DNA of 64,000 nucleotides from contig JAJSPD010000013.1 of the NCBI GenBank assembly GCA_021307315.1, forward strand, positions 806,001 to 870,000, written 5' to 3'. Positions 1 through 10,986 of the stretch are shown piece after piece. Source of the DNA: Bisporella sp. PMI_857 (Eukaryota; Ascomycota; Leotiomycetes; Helotiales; Helotiaceae). Positions within the stretch are counted from its first letter, which is position 1, and each line of letters begins with the position of its first letter. A program made the position numbers and the translations under genes. Under the pieces are notes generated by a model. The model saw only the letters and a program-made list of their open reading frames with translations, made no database searches and was not told where the DNA came from.

Positions 1-874
1 ATTTCTCTCCAGACAGCTCCCATAGCCTCTGTTCTGCAACACCAAGAGCTTTCAGTACACATTCCAAATTGCCTTTCTGACCTTCAAGACCAATTGTGCT
101 CATATAACTCATATCCCAAGCTACCGCACCACGAGCTCCCCCAGCTCTATGCGTAGGCCTATAAGATTTCTCAGTGGAGGTAACAGGTATTGCAAATCTC
201 CACCAAGGATTCTTAGGCTCTGTCATCTTTGCTCTTTTGGCATGCCACAAGTGTGTAGGTAACCACGTTTTGTGTATTTGACGTTTCCTAAACTTCGACT
301 TCGGTTTCTGCGGATCGTTCAACTTGCCTGTTCGTATTTTTGGCCTCGGCTGCCTCGTATGTATACTGGCAGAGTCTGTTGACTTCCCATCCTTTACCTT
401 CGAACGTTTCTTTTTGACAGACAACAGGCCCAGTCTCTTCGCTGTTTCCGCCCGAACTCTACCTTTCGAGCTTCCTGGTTTTCTTTTGCTCGCATTGACT
501 GTCGGAGCATTATCCTGTATCATCTCCCTGCGGTGTCTATTCTGTATTCTCTTGGGTACCCTCTTAACATTGTGACTGGCAGTTCGTCGTCGCAAGTTTC
601 GTGGCACCTGTTGGAAAGCTCTTAGGTTGAGGGCGCTTTTGGACTTCACCATGGAATTTTCAAGAGCTTTAATCTCAAACTCTCGTGAGTTGAGGAAAGA
701 TTGAAGATCCAATTCTCCATTTTTCAGCGCAGCATCTGCCGACTGGGTAAGTACTGTGCGTGCAATCTGTACCTTGACGCGTTTGTTGGGACCTTCAGTA
801 CCATGGCCGACCAATTTTCGCTTCTTCTCTCCCAAGACACTTTTAGATGCATCTTCGGTGCTCTTTGGAGGCAT
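1..874 (-). CDS. POP1: POP1, RNase P / RNase MRP protein subunit (N-terminal part, cut by window edge)
   Basis: This encodes the largest protein subunit of nuclear RNase P and RNase MRP, which process tRNA 5' ends and pre-rRNA. Reading the minus strand from the ATG at 872-874, the frame is open without introns to base 1 (291 codons). It contains the POP1 N-terminal signatures FQQVPRNLRRRTASHN and, further on, WLPTHLWHAKRAKM followed by NPWWRFAIP. The stretch between them is very basic, as expected of an RNA-binding nuclear protein. No in-frame ATG lies upstream before a stop, which fixes the start. The C-terminal two thirds, including the POPLD domain, would lie outside the window. Identification is strong because both signature blocks are intact. 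Confidence 0.95.
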   Translation of the reverse strand, partial: MPPKSTEDASKSVLGEKKRKLVGHGTEGPNKRVKVQIARTVLTQSADAALKNGELDLQSFLNSREFEIKALENSMVKSKSALNLRAFQQVPRNLRRRTASHNVKRVPKRIQNRHRREMIQDNAPTVNASKRKPGSSKGRVRAETAKRLGLLSVKKKRSKVKDGKSTDSASIHTRQPRPKIRTGKLNDPQKPKSKFRKRQIHKTWLPTHLWHAKRAKMTEPKNPWWRFAIPVTSTEKSYRPTHRAGGARGAVAWDMSYMSTIGLEGQKGNLECVLKALGVAEQRLWELSGEK

Positions 875-1930
875 GATGAACGTTTGCACCTCTACGCATC
901 TTTTCTTGGCATTCACGAGCTCTGAGTTCAGCTCTGATAAATTTCAGCCTAACTATACTGCTACGGCGCACTTACCGGAATGAGCTGACCGCCAAAACTT
1001 AAAGCCGATTTGCGGGGAGAAGCTTGGCATTTCGTATATTGATGTTTCCCCTGGTAAACACAAAGCCATCGCTAGTGAGCTGTCAGCAGTTTAAATAACA
1101 CAGCATCATGCATGAGCCTCTAGGTTCTCCGCTAGTATCAGCCCGGGAAAATATCACAGCATTCCCCCCAGCAACAGACATATGCACTTTTCAGGTGCAA
1201 TCTCCTCCTTTCTGTTCTACCCGTCAAAGCATGAGTCACTGTACTGTCCTGGAGCTGCTAAGTGGTGGCTGCGAAGTCAATGGGCGTATTACAGAACCTG
1301 TCTGCCTGCGATCAGAAGCGGGAAAACGGACTTCAGGTACCTTACACATTGTGGCGTTGAATAGGCTTGCAAGTGCTTGGGTTTCCCCTTACATTCATCG
1401 GAACTATTGCTCATCAACTTCCTGTCTCTATTGTCTTGTGCGCTGTATTATTGGTCTGCTGCGCTTGCGGTATCCTATTCTATATTTTGCAGGGTCATTG
1501 TCGTCTGCTTTTGTCACGTTCAATACATCAACAGGCGAATCAAAAGCACGCTCGCTTGCGTTATTCATCCATTGTTGTACTAGATCTGATATAGTGGCAT
1601 TGTCAAGTGCGTTCACCTTTCCCAGGATCCAGCTCAAATGCGTATTTTAACTTTAGACTAGACCATGGAGTGGCTCACATGGGAAGCCAAAAAACTTGGC
1701 AATGATGCTGCATCGCCTCGGTTCAGCAGCCGTAGAAAAATACGAGCTCCTACATAATAAGCACGGATCAAGAATTTAATCCACATTATCACTCTTCATC
1801 TTATTCTCGAAAGACCAAAAAAAAAGAAGAAAAAAAAGGCGAAGCGTGCTTGCTCAATTACATCTTTTGCTCCTTGATCATCTAGTCCTGTGATAGCATT
1901 GCCTTGTACTCCTGCATCATATATTTCGAA
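875..1930. other. Intergenic, no supported gene
   Basis: Upstream region of POP1 and of the candidate secreted protein. A 180-codon open frame exists at 1108-1650 (+), but its translation has mixed composition, no recognisable domain and no supporting neighbour, so it is not called. An A-rich tract lies near 1817-1840. Confidence 0.5.
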
Positions 1931-2374
1931 ATGCATCTTTCTCTCAAAATGCTCCTTCTCGCCTCTGTTGCAAGCTTGGCACTCGCGGTCCCCATCACAG
2001 GACAAGTTCCAAACCACCCTATCCGTCTAGACGATGCTCTTGAACGCCCACCTTATTCCAACACTCCGTCGTCGCGTTAAATACGAGCCCGATATCTTGC
2101 TTTCGACTAATTCCTAGCAAGCGTTGATAGCTTCTGGGATGGTGATAAATTCGAAGTCAGCATGATATCTCTGGCTGCAACCCAATATCAAGCTATTTGG
2201 GGCCACTCTTTTACAGATATACAACTCTTGAAAAGCTATATCCGGTTGAGTTCAACTATATTCGCGCTTTATCGCGTCAATTGGGTCGAAGAGCGTAGGA
2301 CTGCACACTGTATACTCCAGAACGCGAGGAAGCGCTGCGCTAGAACTTTCAACGAAGGAAAGGCACAGTCGTAG
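1931..2374 (+). CDS. Candidate small secreted protein (two exons)
   Basis: Unrecognised. The ATG at 1931 opens a frame with a clear signal peptide: MHLSLK, a run of Leu/Ala/Val, then ALAVP as a plausible cleavage site near residue 19. The frame would stop at 2080 after 49 residues. A GT at 2076 and an acceptor at 2116-2117 (ctaattcctag, with a branch-like CTAAT) join it in phase to a frame running to a stop at 2374. That gives exons 1931-2075 and 2118-2374, 133 aa in all. The second exon is rich in aromatic and basic residues and has three cysteines. No domain is recognised. The pyrimidine-rich leader before the ATG is typical of expressed fungal genes. The signal peptide is the solid part; the intron (donor GTTAAA) is less certain, and the unspliced 49-aa peptide is the alternative. 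Confidence 0.45.
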
Positions 2375-3180
2375 TGGCTCATTGATAGAACAATGGCGGA
2401 TTATCGCGGCTAGGACAATCTGATGGAGGAGGCACAAGAAAATTCGATTTCCAGTTTAGGCTTCCACTTATGCTTGCGTTGAAGTTCGATCACGGGGCAC
2501 ACAATCTAAAGGAAGCATTTTTTGGGCATGAGATCAACCCTTTTCGGATTTCTCACAGGTCATTTTTCAATGGGAAAGTTTTTGGTCGTTGACCACTAAT
2601 GAGGAGGAATATCCTCCGAGGCAGATGAGAATACAAGCGCCATACTTCGAGTGCCTATATTCGGTCAAGGATGTTGCATATCGACGTCTAAGCTTGGAAT
2701 TATCCCTTGAGGGACGAATAATGTGTCTTATTAAGCGCAATAGAAATTAGATCCTTCAGTTTCACAAGACACTGCTACAAAGTTTCGTCTGATACCGCAG
2801 GGATCCTGCATGCCGAAGGCTATTCTGACCCTTTGGCGAAGCATTGCAGTTATGAATGACCAGTATACCCTGAGCGAGGGTTCTGGGACGATCAACAAAC
2901 CGTTTGCTTCTCTTGATCAGGTTCCAACAATTAGTGACTTTCTGCTACATGTTTCATATTATCAACATAGCCCCGGTGGACTAAGCCTATCTCTACGCCT
3001 CATAAGGTAGCGTTCTCATTCTTCTACGTGATTTTTCCCTTTGCTCAGTTTTCTGTCATTCCCTCCTCCCTCGTACTAGTCGTTTTGTTGCAAGCATTTC
3101 CCCATAAGACGTAAGCCCTAAGAAACACGCAAGTCGTGTTTCCTCGAGTTCAAAGAGATCTTCAATTTAAAATATAGAGA
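2375..3180. other. Intergenic, no supported gene
   Basis: No reading frame with recognisable features on either strand. Short frames around 2810-3010 look random. The last 100 bases act as the leader of the next gene. Confidence 0.5.
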
Positions 3181-4098
3181 ATGTGGTCAAGAAGGACGCC
3201 TTTTCCCCTTCTCATGGTGGATTGGGTATCCGCGCAAATTCAAGGCGCATGTGTCTGGAAAGACGGCTCAATGGTAATAGGCTACGTCCCTTGCGATCCA
3301 TCGGGCATCGGAAACTGCTATCCAGAATCTCAAGCATGCCTAAAATCAGGGCTTTGCTATGGAGCGTTCGGATGATATACCGTGGGGCTTGCTCCAATTC
3401 GTGGAACCCTGATGAATGTTTGACATACTGTGATGATAGTACGCATCTCTCTACTTTTACTTTCCGACTTGTTCCTGTATTGATAATGAATAGTCTCAAA
3501 TAATTGGGCAAATATAGTACCATGTTAGAAAGATAGGATGGGCTCGGTATCACTAGATAACTTCTGGTGCGGCTCGCCGAGCCAAGTGACTTGTAGCAAG
3601 GAGAATGGAACAATGAGTAAGATTGAGCCTGGGAATGTGAGGAAGGTGGTTGTGACACAGATCTCTACAATCCAACTGCCTGCTTCGACGTCGACACTAC
3701 CACCCACTTCTACATCATCCTCTTCAATTCCTTCGAGTTCTTTAGGCTCGCCCACGCGACGGAGTTCCTGTTCAGCGACTTCCAAGAGCTCCAAGGAAGA
3801 TGCCTCAATCAGCCAGACAACGGAGTGTCCCAGTAATAAGAAGGATGTGATAGTTGTCAGTGCTGGACTTGGTGTTCCTTTGGGCGTACTGTTTATAACT
3901 TTTCTCGGGCTGTACATCTACGAGAGGCGGAGTAGACGGAATGAGATGAGAGCTTTACTCGGTCAACTCCAGCAGCATCCCATGGTCTACCCAAAACAAG
4001 AACTACCATATTCGGCAACTAGTGGTCATGTGCCCTATGAGAAGCAGACCGCAACTATGTATGAACTACCTGGGAGACAAAATTCGAGATATGACTAG
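3181..4098 (+). pseudogene. Single-pass cell-surface protein with Cys-rich head and Ser/Thr stalk; frameshifted
   Basis: Architecture resembles fungal stress-sensor-like surface proteins: Cys-rich N-terminal ectodomain, Ser/Thr-rich stalk, one membrane helix, basic cytoplasmic tail. From ATG 3181 the Cys-rich part reads to SGLCYGAFG and then meets a TGA at 3373-3375. The next frame continues straight on with MIYRGACSNSWNPDECLTYC, so one base appears to be missing near 3373. An intron 3439-3556 (GTACGC...CACTAG) joins in phase to the last exon, 3557-4098. That exon holds a Ser/Thr stalk, a helix starting VIVVSAGLGVPLGVLF and then the basic YERRSRRNE. A truncated relative follows at once. The break may be a real lesion or a sequencing indel. 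A function in wall sensing is only inferred from the architecture. Confidence 0.55.
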
Positions 4099-4270
4099 CT
4101 AGAGCATAGAGATTCATATGATCAATTCTGACAATCACACTCTATTTAAAATCCTAGGTCAATGTGCACCAAAGGTTCAATATGGTAGCACCTCTCACTC
4201 TGAATTTTCAGAACGAGCGACGAAAGTCAACTGATCGGATTGTCCTGACAGTTCGGTTCGCGTCAAGACG

Positions 4271-4960
4271 ATGTTCCAATATGTTGGGGGCTGGCATACC
4301 CGCCACATTCTCGGTGCTATAGTACAACCACAGCATGCAAGCTTGTACCCGTGTACTGGAGATGGAGGACTCGGCGTCCCAGGCCCGCTGTTCTGGCGGT
4401 GCGGAGCAGATAACGAGATGATATGCAGCACGAAGAATGGGACGCGCTTTCGCATGAACCTGGGTCTCGGGGTGAAGATTCTTGGGATCGATGATCCATC
4501 TACCGCGACGCAGACCCAGACTGTCACGGTTACGACGCAGCCATCGTTAGGTTCTTCGACACCCTCTTCCGAAGCCCAAGACACAGATCCATCAAATACC
4601 TCTGCCAGCCAGCTGTCCAAGATCACATCCGAGGCCGATGAAAAAACATGCTCAGACGCAGCACTTGGAGGAACCTGTCCAAAGAAAGCCACTGTCCCCG
4701 TGGGTGTAGAAATCGGTGTCCCTCTCATCGTGCTGGCCATTGCTATGCTAGGCTTGTTTCTAAATGAAAGGAGAAAGCGCAAGAAGGCCGAGCATGTTTA
4801 TGCGCCATTTGTACGAGACTCGAGTATCACAGCGACTTCGCTGGAAACGCCGCACTCGTTGTGGGGCGTGGGTTCGAAGGCAGGGATGTCAGTCCCTGTG
4901 CCTACACATGAGTTGTGGGACAGGAGGAAGGACCCCAGGGAGATTGGGAGCAGTCGTTGA
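4271..4960 (+). CDS. Truncated tandem relative of the preceding membrane protein
   Basis: A 229-aa frame with the same lower half as its upstream neighbour. It has a Cys-containing end of an ectodomain (LFWRCGADNEMICSTKNGT; compare FWCGSPSQVTCSKENGT next door), a Thr/Ser stalk, and a membrane helix around VEIGVPLIVLAIAMLGLFL followed by NERRKRKK. The upstream Cys-rich block and signal peptide present in the neighbour are not found in any frame of 4100-4270. Either an upstream exon was missed or the copy is truncated. The shared order of motifs and the same orientation suggest an old tandem duplication. The ATG at 4271 is simply the first in frame and may not be the true start. Confidence 0.5.
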   Translation: MFQYVGGWHTRHILGAIVQPQHASLYPCTGDGGLGVPGPLFWRCGADNEMICSTKNGTRFRMNLGLGVKILGIDDPSTATQTQTVTVTTQPSLGSSTPSSEAQDTDPSNTSASQLSKITSEADEKTCSDAALGGTCPKKATVPVGVEIGVPLIVLAIAMLGLFLNERRKRKKAEHVYAPFVRDSSITATSLETPHSLWGVGSKAGMSVPVPTHELWDRRKDPREIGSSR

Positions 4961-5648
4961 GAGCTGGCAAGTGGGACCTCTTGAGCGGCGCCCTTCGAGA
5001 TTTATGCGCAGGTGGTTTCTTGGTGGGTTGAATCACAAGCGAGCATGACAGACTGCCAAATTCTTATAGAGATGATGTAGGCGCGAGTCGAGAGTCCGTG
5101 TAGTTGAGACCACACGGAGTACTCACTCGTGATGAATGTAGGTTACAGTTTTGCAAGAACGAGAAACCAGATGGAAACTTAAGAAGTGGGTAGTCAAGAA
5201 ACATTGTTGGAGTTCAATGCTCTAGAAACATGGAGCTGGTACTGGAAAGGAAGTACGGTTGCCAATGTAAAGTTATGTTAGTGCTATGAAGAGGCTTATT
5301 GATGGTAATACGAGCTAATATCCAATTATTCCAACTATAGCTCCATCAAGTCTACGTTATATGACTAGAATTTTGATCCTCTTCCACATCTTCTCTCCAT
5401 AAATTCGGATCAGTCTGGCGACAGATTACCTGTTGCCAGACAAACATACTGAGCAGTTTCTGAAGTTTTCCCTCTTTTGCTTTGCGCATTCTAGCAAGCC
5501 ATGTGACGCGAGAGTACCTGCTTTGCCGATCGAAATCATGAATGAACGCGCCATGATGCGGCCATGAAAGTCTTTCCAGCCACTAGCTTCTACAAGTTGG
5601 CGTCGGTGACGACAATGCAGAGTTAGCAACAAATGTGCCAATCTAACA
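4961..5648. other. Intergenic, no supported gene
   Basis: Convergent 3' regions of the membrane-protein relative (+) and the glycosyltransferase (-). No frame with recognisable features. Confidence 0.5.
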
Positions 5649-7245
5649 TTACCAATTCCACACAAGTTCGACCACTTCATCATTCACTCCAGCCGCCGGG
5701 TTCCCCTTCCAAAGATAGAGCTGCTTTAGAACGCCATTTGAGATCTCAGCGTCCACCAGTTTGAAAGTCTTCTTTTCATCATCGCTGATCTTTTGTCGTA
5801 GTGGTCCAATTACAAAATCGTACTGAGGATCCCCGTCCGATGAAATTTGGCCCCATGTCTTCTCCATTCTATCAAGGTCAACGCTCTCGAAGCCGCCGCG
5901 ATATTTTACAATAGAGTAGCCGTTAGAGAAGACCGTGTCTGTGCCGAATCGCCAACGCTGGAGGAAGCAATTTCTATTTTGAATTTGTGGTTAGTCTTGC
6001 GGAATCGAAGAACGGCAGACACATTATGGAAAAAAATGGTTATCTAGGCTGATATGATGAGGAAGACGCGACTTGTCTGCTGTCTACATACCCACAGAAA
6101 CTCGTGGCAACGGCCATCTTCTCGACTGGTTCATGATACCAGCTCTTCCAATGATGAAGATTTAACGGCTCGACCCCAGACTCAAAAAAACCGCTCAAAT
6201 CGTGTAGCAGGTCATGCTGATAGCTTGGGCATTTGTCAGTAAGAAAGAGTCAGCCGCAAAAGGCGCAAACTTACAGGCCAGGCAGAATTGTCAATTTTGC
6301 TTTCGAGTGGTGGAAAATGCAATCCCTGACTATTATATCACCAAAATCTGGGTTGCTCTCCTTAAGACACCTCGTGGCATGCTCGAGAGTTCCAAGCCTC
6401 TTTGCGAGTTTGGCCGATAGATAGGCGCCAGCGCCTCCGTAAGCCATAATTCCAAAATTCTTGACAGACGGGAAGTCCTCGGATAATACGCCTACATACA
6501 TATCGGCTGTATGATCTAAATGTCCAAGTGCAGCAGATAGAGGCTTCAGATGCGGAAAGAACGTATCATCGTCCAATATACCAAACCACTTCGTTTCTGG
6601 CCCGCTCTCCTCTACCATTTTGGTCAAGACCATGAAATGAGACTGTGATGTCGTGTGGGAAGCATCGTACGGCGGAATAAAAGTCGCTTGAATGCCGCTA
6701 TTCCGGTACACTTGCTCGACATTAGAGACGTTCGCGGGTTGATTCTCGCCATCAACAACGATTGCGATAAGTTTAGAGCCTCGACCAGAAGACCAATGCG
6801 CAATCGATGACAGAGAAGCGTTAAGTCTGGCCAATGTTGTTGACATCCCAAAGATGAGATCCGGAAATTGCTCCTTTGGGGGGTGTGGCTTGGGCACCGA
6901 GAGTTTGATAGATGTACATTTAGGAAGCTTTTGCTCCTGTCCTCCGTCTTGATTAAGGGCCAGAGTTACTTGATCTCCGATGAGAGGCTTGGAAATATTG
7001 ACAACTTCTTGTCTGTCGACATTGTTTGCGAAATGGGTCTTGATGCACGTTCGCGAATATACGATATTTGGTGATAAACCAAGGGATTCTTTACTCTTTG
7101 CTCGTTCGAGTAAGTCTGAAGATGTCTCGCCGTCGAAAAAGCCGATGTTCGGAAGGTGGACCCTGTCGCTCAGAAGCAAATAGTAGGAAATAACAAACAC
7201 AACAATGACACAGGCGAGTATGGGTGCTCGCTGTTGGCGCTGCAT
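5649..7245 (-). CDS. GT31-like Golgi glycosyltransferase, type II membrane protein
   Basis: Likely a Golgi glycosyltransferase of the fungal GT31/fringe-like group that transfers sugars from nucleotide donors. Exons (minus): 6275-7245, 6092-6223, 5649-5973; introns of 51 and 118 nt are GT-AG and keep frame, giving 475 aa. The ATG at 7245 starts MQRQQRAPI, followed at once by a signal-anchor helix (residues about 8-25), which favours this start; no ATG lies further upstream in the open frame. Visible motifs are PDLIFGMSTTLARL, the metal-binding LDDDTFF (residues 224-230), MAYGGAGAYLS, SGFFESG and LHHWKSW. After the second intron come CFLQRWRF and a C-terminal LVDAEISNG/WKGNP region. The motif set is that of the family; donor and acceptor sugars cannot be read from sequence. 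Confidence 0.85.
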
Positions 7246-8083
7246 GTTACCTCCAACACAAAACCGGGCCCAATGGGAACAGGGGCTGGCTGAAGGAACC
7301 ACTTTGGTGCAGATGCCCAACCAGAATCCGAAGCTACTTGTTCCGTGCAGCTCTAGTATGAGTCGATGGTCATCACGTCGATTGGCAAATACGCTGTATT
7401 AACAAAATCCCGGCCTTCGAGCCACCAAGTTCAACAACATTAGAGTAAAACGTCACTTTAGGGGTTATTTCAGTTCTCTTTTCCGTAGATGTGGCACAGG
7501 GAGACGGATATGGCGCTAGCGGTTATTAAACGAATGATGTCACTTGACTCTGCCGCGATGCGGGGCCGAGTGAGGCGTGCCAAATTGAAATATCCGAACC
7601 AATGAAAAGAGCACTAAAGTCAGGCAAGGACACTATCAACGCCTTCTTTGGCCTGGGACGAAGGACTTGGTGGTTGATATAGAATAAGGTATTTCAAGAA
7701 AAATACTGCCAGTTCAGATGCCCCAAGGGCGTTGGAATTTAGGCGTCGTGACTTAAAAACACAAAAATCTCTTGAATAACTTAATTTCGTTTGCATGCTA
7801 CTTCTGGGTAAGTAAATATTAAACCACATAGTGTTTGGACACCGATAGGTGGAGCAATCATAATTAGCACAGAGCTTCAAAAACATGAAAGAAACGACAG
7901 GTTATTGATTGTCAGCGCTACCCTGAGCATTTTCAATAATACTGAAAGGCCGACAATTCTTGGAATTCAAAGAAGCCTCCTTAATATGAGAGAAATCAAA
8001 AGATTTGAAGGAGCCATGTTTGCGGTTATTGCATGAGATTCCCATTCATTATTCTCTAGCCCTTGAAAAGGCACGCTCTTCTC
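7246..8083. other. Intergenic (divergent upstream regions)
   Basis: Lies between the 5' ends of the glycosyltransferase (-) and the hypothetical protein (+). No coding frame supported; promoter elements not identifiable with confidence. Confidence 0.5.
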
Positions 8084-8839
8084 ATGCTTTTGGAGATCAA
8101 GAACACACTGATCAGGATGGACACAGTTACCCCAACTCTACACTTCAGGGAATATGATACTTTTCAATTTCCCTTTCCAGAAGCGTCATCAGCGAGTCCA
8201 TTTCCCCAAGCTGCATACTCCTCACCAACCCTTGAATTGACTGCCACCGACCGCTCATCGTCAGCCTCGATCGGGTTGCATCCACCAAGTGCTGAGCCGG
8301 GCTGCCTATCGTTGAAAGCTTCGCTCTGCGAACAGTGCAAAGGTCAAAGATATGGCTTTACAGCGTATTTCCACAACCCAAATATTTTCTCAGAGCCACC
8401 TCATCATTTGCTTTCTTGGGTCGAGCAGTCATATCTCTTTAGAGACAGGCTCAAAAGCCTCATCGTTACATACGCGATGCGAGAGTTTGAAGCAGAAGGT
8501 CTCTGCAAAATTGAAGATGGAATAAACTCTTGGGTACGGAATATTGGCGTTTTTACAACGCATTTGTTGTGTTCTGCTCAAAAATTCGAGCTCAATATTT
8601 TGCCTTTGGAGGAGGTGAAGAGATGGACCTCTGAGATGAGCAAGCAGCTCATGGACCATGTGCAGGGACACAAAAAGTTGGAGATGCCAAGAGGTAGGCT
8701 GCAGGCATTGCTCACGGAATTCAGGTGGTGTTGGGAGGCTGTGTGGCTAGGGTACTTACGGGATGAGAAAGACCCTTCTGCACAGTACTCGGGAGATCAT
8801 GGTCAATCTGATGAGTATGGCTTAGACTCAAGCCGATGA
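8084..8839 (+). CDS. Hypothetical protein, about 250 aa, single exon
   Basis: Not recognised. A stop at 8057-8059 closes the frame upstream. The first ATG is at 8084 (251 aa) and a second, in better context (aggATGg), is at 8117 (240 aa). The N-terminal third is rich in Pro, Ser and Phe (FQFPFPEASSAS) and looks disordered. From about residue 85 it becomes a helical domain with several Trp and Cys (CEQCKGQRYGF, SWVEQSYLFRDRLKSL, FRWCWEAVWLGYLRDE). The pattern, a low-complexity head and a conserved-looking helical core, recalls lineage-specific fungal proteins with regulatory heads, but no DNA-binding motif is seen. Coding is supported by the unbroken frame and non-random composition only. Confidence 0.6.
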   Translation: MLLEIKNTLIRMDTVTPTLHFREYDTFQFPFPEASSASPFPQAAYSSPTLELTATDRSSSASIGLHPPSAEPGCLSLKASLCEQCKGQRYGFTAYFHNPNIFSEPPHHLLSWVEQSYLFRDRLKSLIVTYAMREFEAEGLCKIEDGINSWVRNIGVFTTHLLCSAQKFELNILPLEEVKRWTSEMSKQLMDHVQGHKKLEMPRGRLQALLTEFRWCWEAVWLGYLRDEKDPSAQYSGDHGQSDEYGLDSSR

Positions 8840-9438
8840 ACTGGACTTTCTCAGCTTCTAGTAGTATAGATATGATTCTTTCATCTCCGTATCGGAGATC
8901 AGTTCTTGATTAGAGTTGTCCACGACACACGAAGAGAGGTTCACGTGATGGGTAACTGATCTTCATATCATACAGTGGTAGATGATATCTCCTAGAGAAT
9001 TGTAATTCACCGTAGAATAGATATTCGCAGACTTGGACAGCATATAGAAGCATTGTTGGATCAGAATGTGGGTGGGATCACGGATGTTGTGAGTAAGGCT
9101 TGGCACAACAGCCGTCAGGACCCGCATCAACGACATCTCAAGCTCTTCCTGGAAGTTTATGAGCAACCGCAATGCGAATAGGACAAATATGCAGGTACAC
9201 ATGGTGCTTAGAACAGTGACATCTGCTTAAAATGTCTGCCATGGACATAGAACGCACGCAGTCGCGTAAATCTGTTCGTGGAAACCAATAGTGGTAAGAA
9301 ACTCTATTTCTCCTTGAAAAACATAGTAACACTCATTAAGGTCTGCAGCACACCTTTGGATCTTCTACGGACCATCTTCTACCTTACCCTACGCCATGAG
9401 CGGTCAACATGACAGACTTGCGAATCCAAGGTCAGCTC
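8840..9438. other. Intergenic, no supported gene
   Basis: Convergent 3' flanks of the hypothetical gene (+) and the first DUF6594 gene (-). Short frames on the minus strand show no features. Confidence 0.5.
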
Positions 9439-10986
9439 TTAGAGACTATACTCGATTTTACAGTCCTGATTCACGGCCACCAAGATTGCAGAGAGGAGAG
9501 CCGAATAACTGCTTCAGCTTAGTATTGATACTGTTCAGGAGTAACAAGCCGACTCACCCTACGATAGTAATGAAAAGCGTCCCAGTATCAGGATCTGCTA
9601 TCACCAGGACCATGCAAGAGAACATCATCACAGAAACGACGAGAATAACAGAGGCAAGGCCGCGTGTCATGTCCAACAAGAACAACAAGAGGACTGGTGT
9701 AAGGATAGAAGCAGCTGCAGTGCTCATAATAAGAGCCTTTCTGGCCAGCTCGAAACGAGAATTCTCGTAATGTGTTACTGAGCCTTCCGTTGTCGGTTGC
9801 AGAAAACTCTGCGAGAAGGTGATTCTATATTAGGATCAAATGGTTTACCCGAAGTTGATATAGCTTACCTTGAAAGCACGAAACTTAGTCAAAGACTCAA
9901 GTTTATTTTCAAAGAAATCTTGTTTTCGAGAGCGACGACCTTGTTCAGAACCTCCGGCGATCGAAACAAAGTCGTCTCTATGCCATATGAAGTCGTATGA
10001 GCCCGTATAAAGAGGTTTCTTTGCTAAGATCCAATCCAGGACGGACTTATAATGTTTGGTAGGTGTTTCTTGCAGCTCAAAAACTCGCCTCGCCGAAGCA
10101 AAAAGATCGTCTGTCTCGCCTTAGGACTCTATTTAATCAATAAGGGCAAGGAGAAACGTACAGTACTCTTTCAGCTTAAGATGAAGTTCTCTCAGTAAGT
10201 TGGGTTCTGTACTGTCCAGAGCTACTCCATATGTAGTGCTTCGTACACGATTTCTCCTTTCTTTGAGCTCGCTTGTAGGATCGAGTTTGTCTTGCTTTAA
10301 TAATTCTTCCTCCAGGTTATTAATCTCCACCTCCAGTTGTAGAAGTATTCGAATGCAAGGATATTTGAACATCCGGAATATACCAAAGGCTTCGTTACTG
10401 CTTTGAAAGCTTGCAAGGCGTGGAAATCCTAGTGGATAGTCATCAACTACACGGCAGAAGTTAGTGGTGTTCAGTCTGCGTTTTGTGCTACTGTGGATAT
10501 ACTTTTGAGGTCGAACATCCTTCCATCCTTGAGATTGTTTGGAAGCGCCTGCCCACTATTGGTGGCTGCGTCACTATATGTCCAGGATATAAGGCCGGCT
10601 AGAAAATCATACCAAGTAAATCTGCCACGGTCTAGTATGTGCTGAGCTATCTCGATATCAGCAAACTAGAGTCCTACTGTACAAATCTTAGAGCTTATTC
10701 TATAGAGTTTACCTTTGGATTCTGGTTGATCGTCGCTGCTATCTGGGGTCAAGGTGCCATCTGTGCTGACCTCGTTCTCATGTTTCAGCTTTCCATCCTG
10801 TTGACCACGAGCCTGACTTGCCCGATTCCCAAATCCATCCTCTGGCTGCATGCCTGGTAAAGGGATCTGTAAGGCTTCTTCTTGACTGTTAGCATCAGTG
10901 ATATCGATTTCATCAGGCGGGGGAGCCGGGAGGATCATGTCCATCGGATCCACGACTACAGACTGGAGGACCGCGATTTCAGACAT
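9439..10986 (-). CDS. DUF6594-family membrane protein, copy 1
   Basis: A member of the fungal DUF6594 family: cytoplasmic helical head and a C-terminal membrane domain, function unknown. Six exons (minus): 10713-10986, 10503-10631, 10162-10446, 9869-10119, 9558-9808, 9439-9508; the introns of 81, 56, 42, 60 and 49 nt are all GT-AG and phase-consistent, giving 419 aa. Family hallmarks are YPLGFPRLASFQSS followed by a helix pairing LEVEINNLEEELLKQD, and LHLKLKEY. The C-terminus has three hydrophobic segments, from TPVLLLFLLDM through VSVMMFSCMVLVIA to GYSALLSAILVAV. The acidic, Pro-rich first exon is probably disordered. The 42-nt third intron is very short; without it the frame stops at once. 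Intron order and phases (1,1,1,0,2) match those of the copy at 19.5-21 kb. Confidence 0.85.

Noticed and set aside
324..983. Plus-strand frames under the POP1 region
   Set aside because: They are antisense shadows of the clearly conserved POP1 frame.
1108..1650. 180-codon open frame on the plus strand
   Set aside because: No domain, no sensible composition, and overlapping frames on both strands are similarly open; likely chance.
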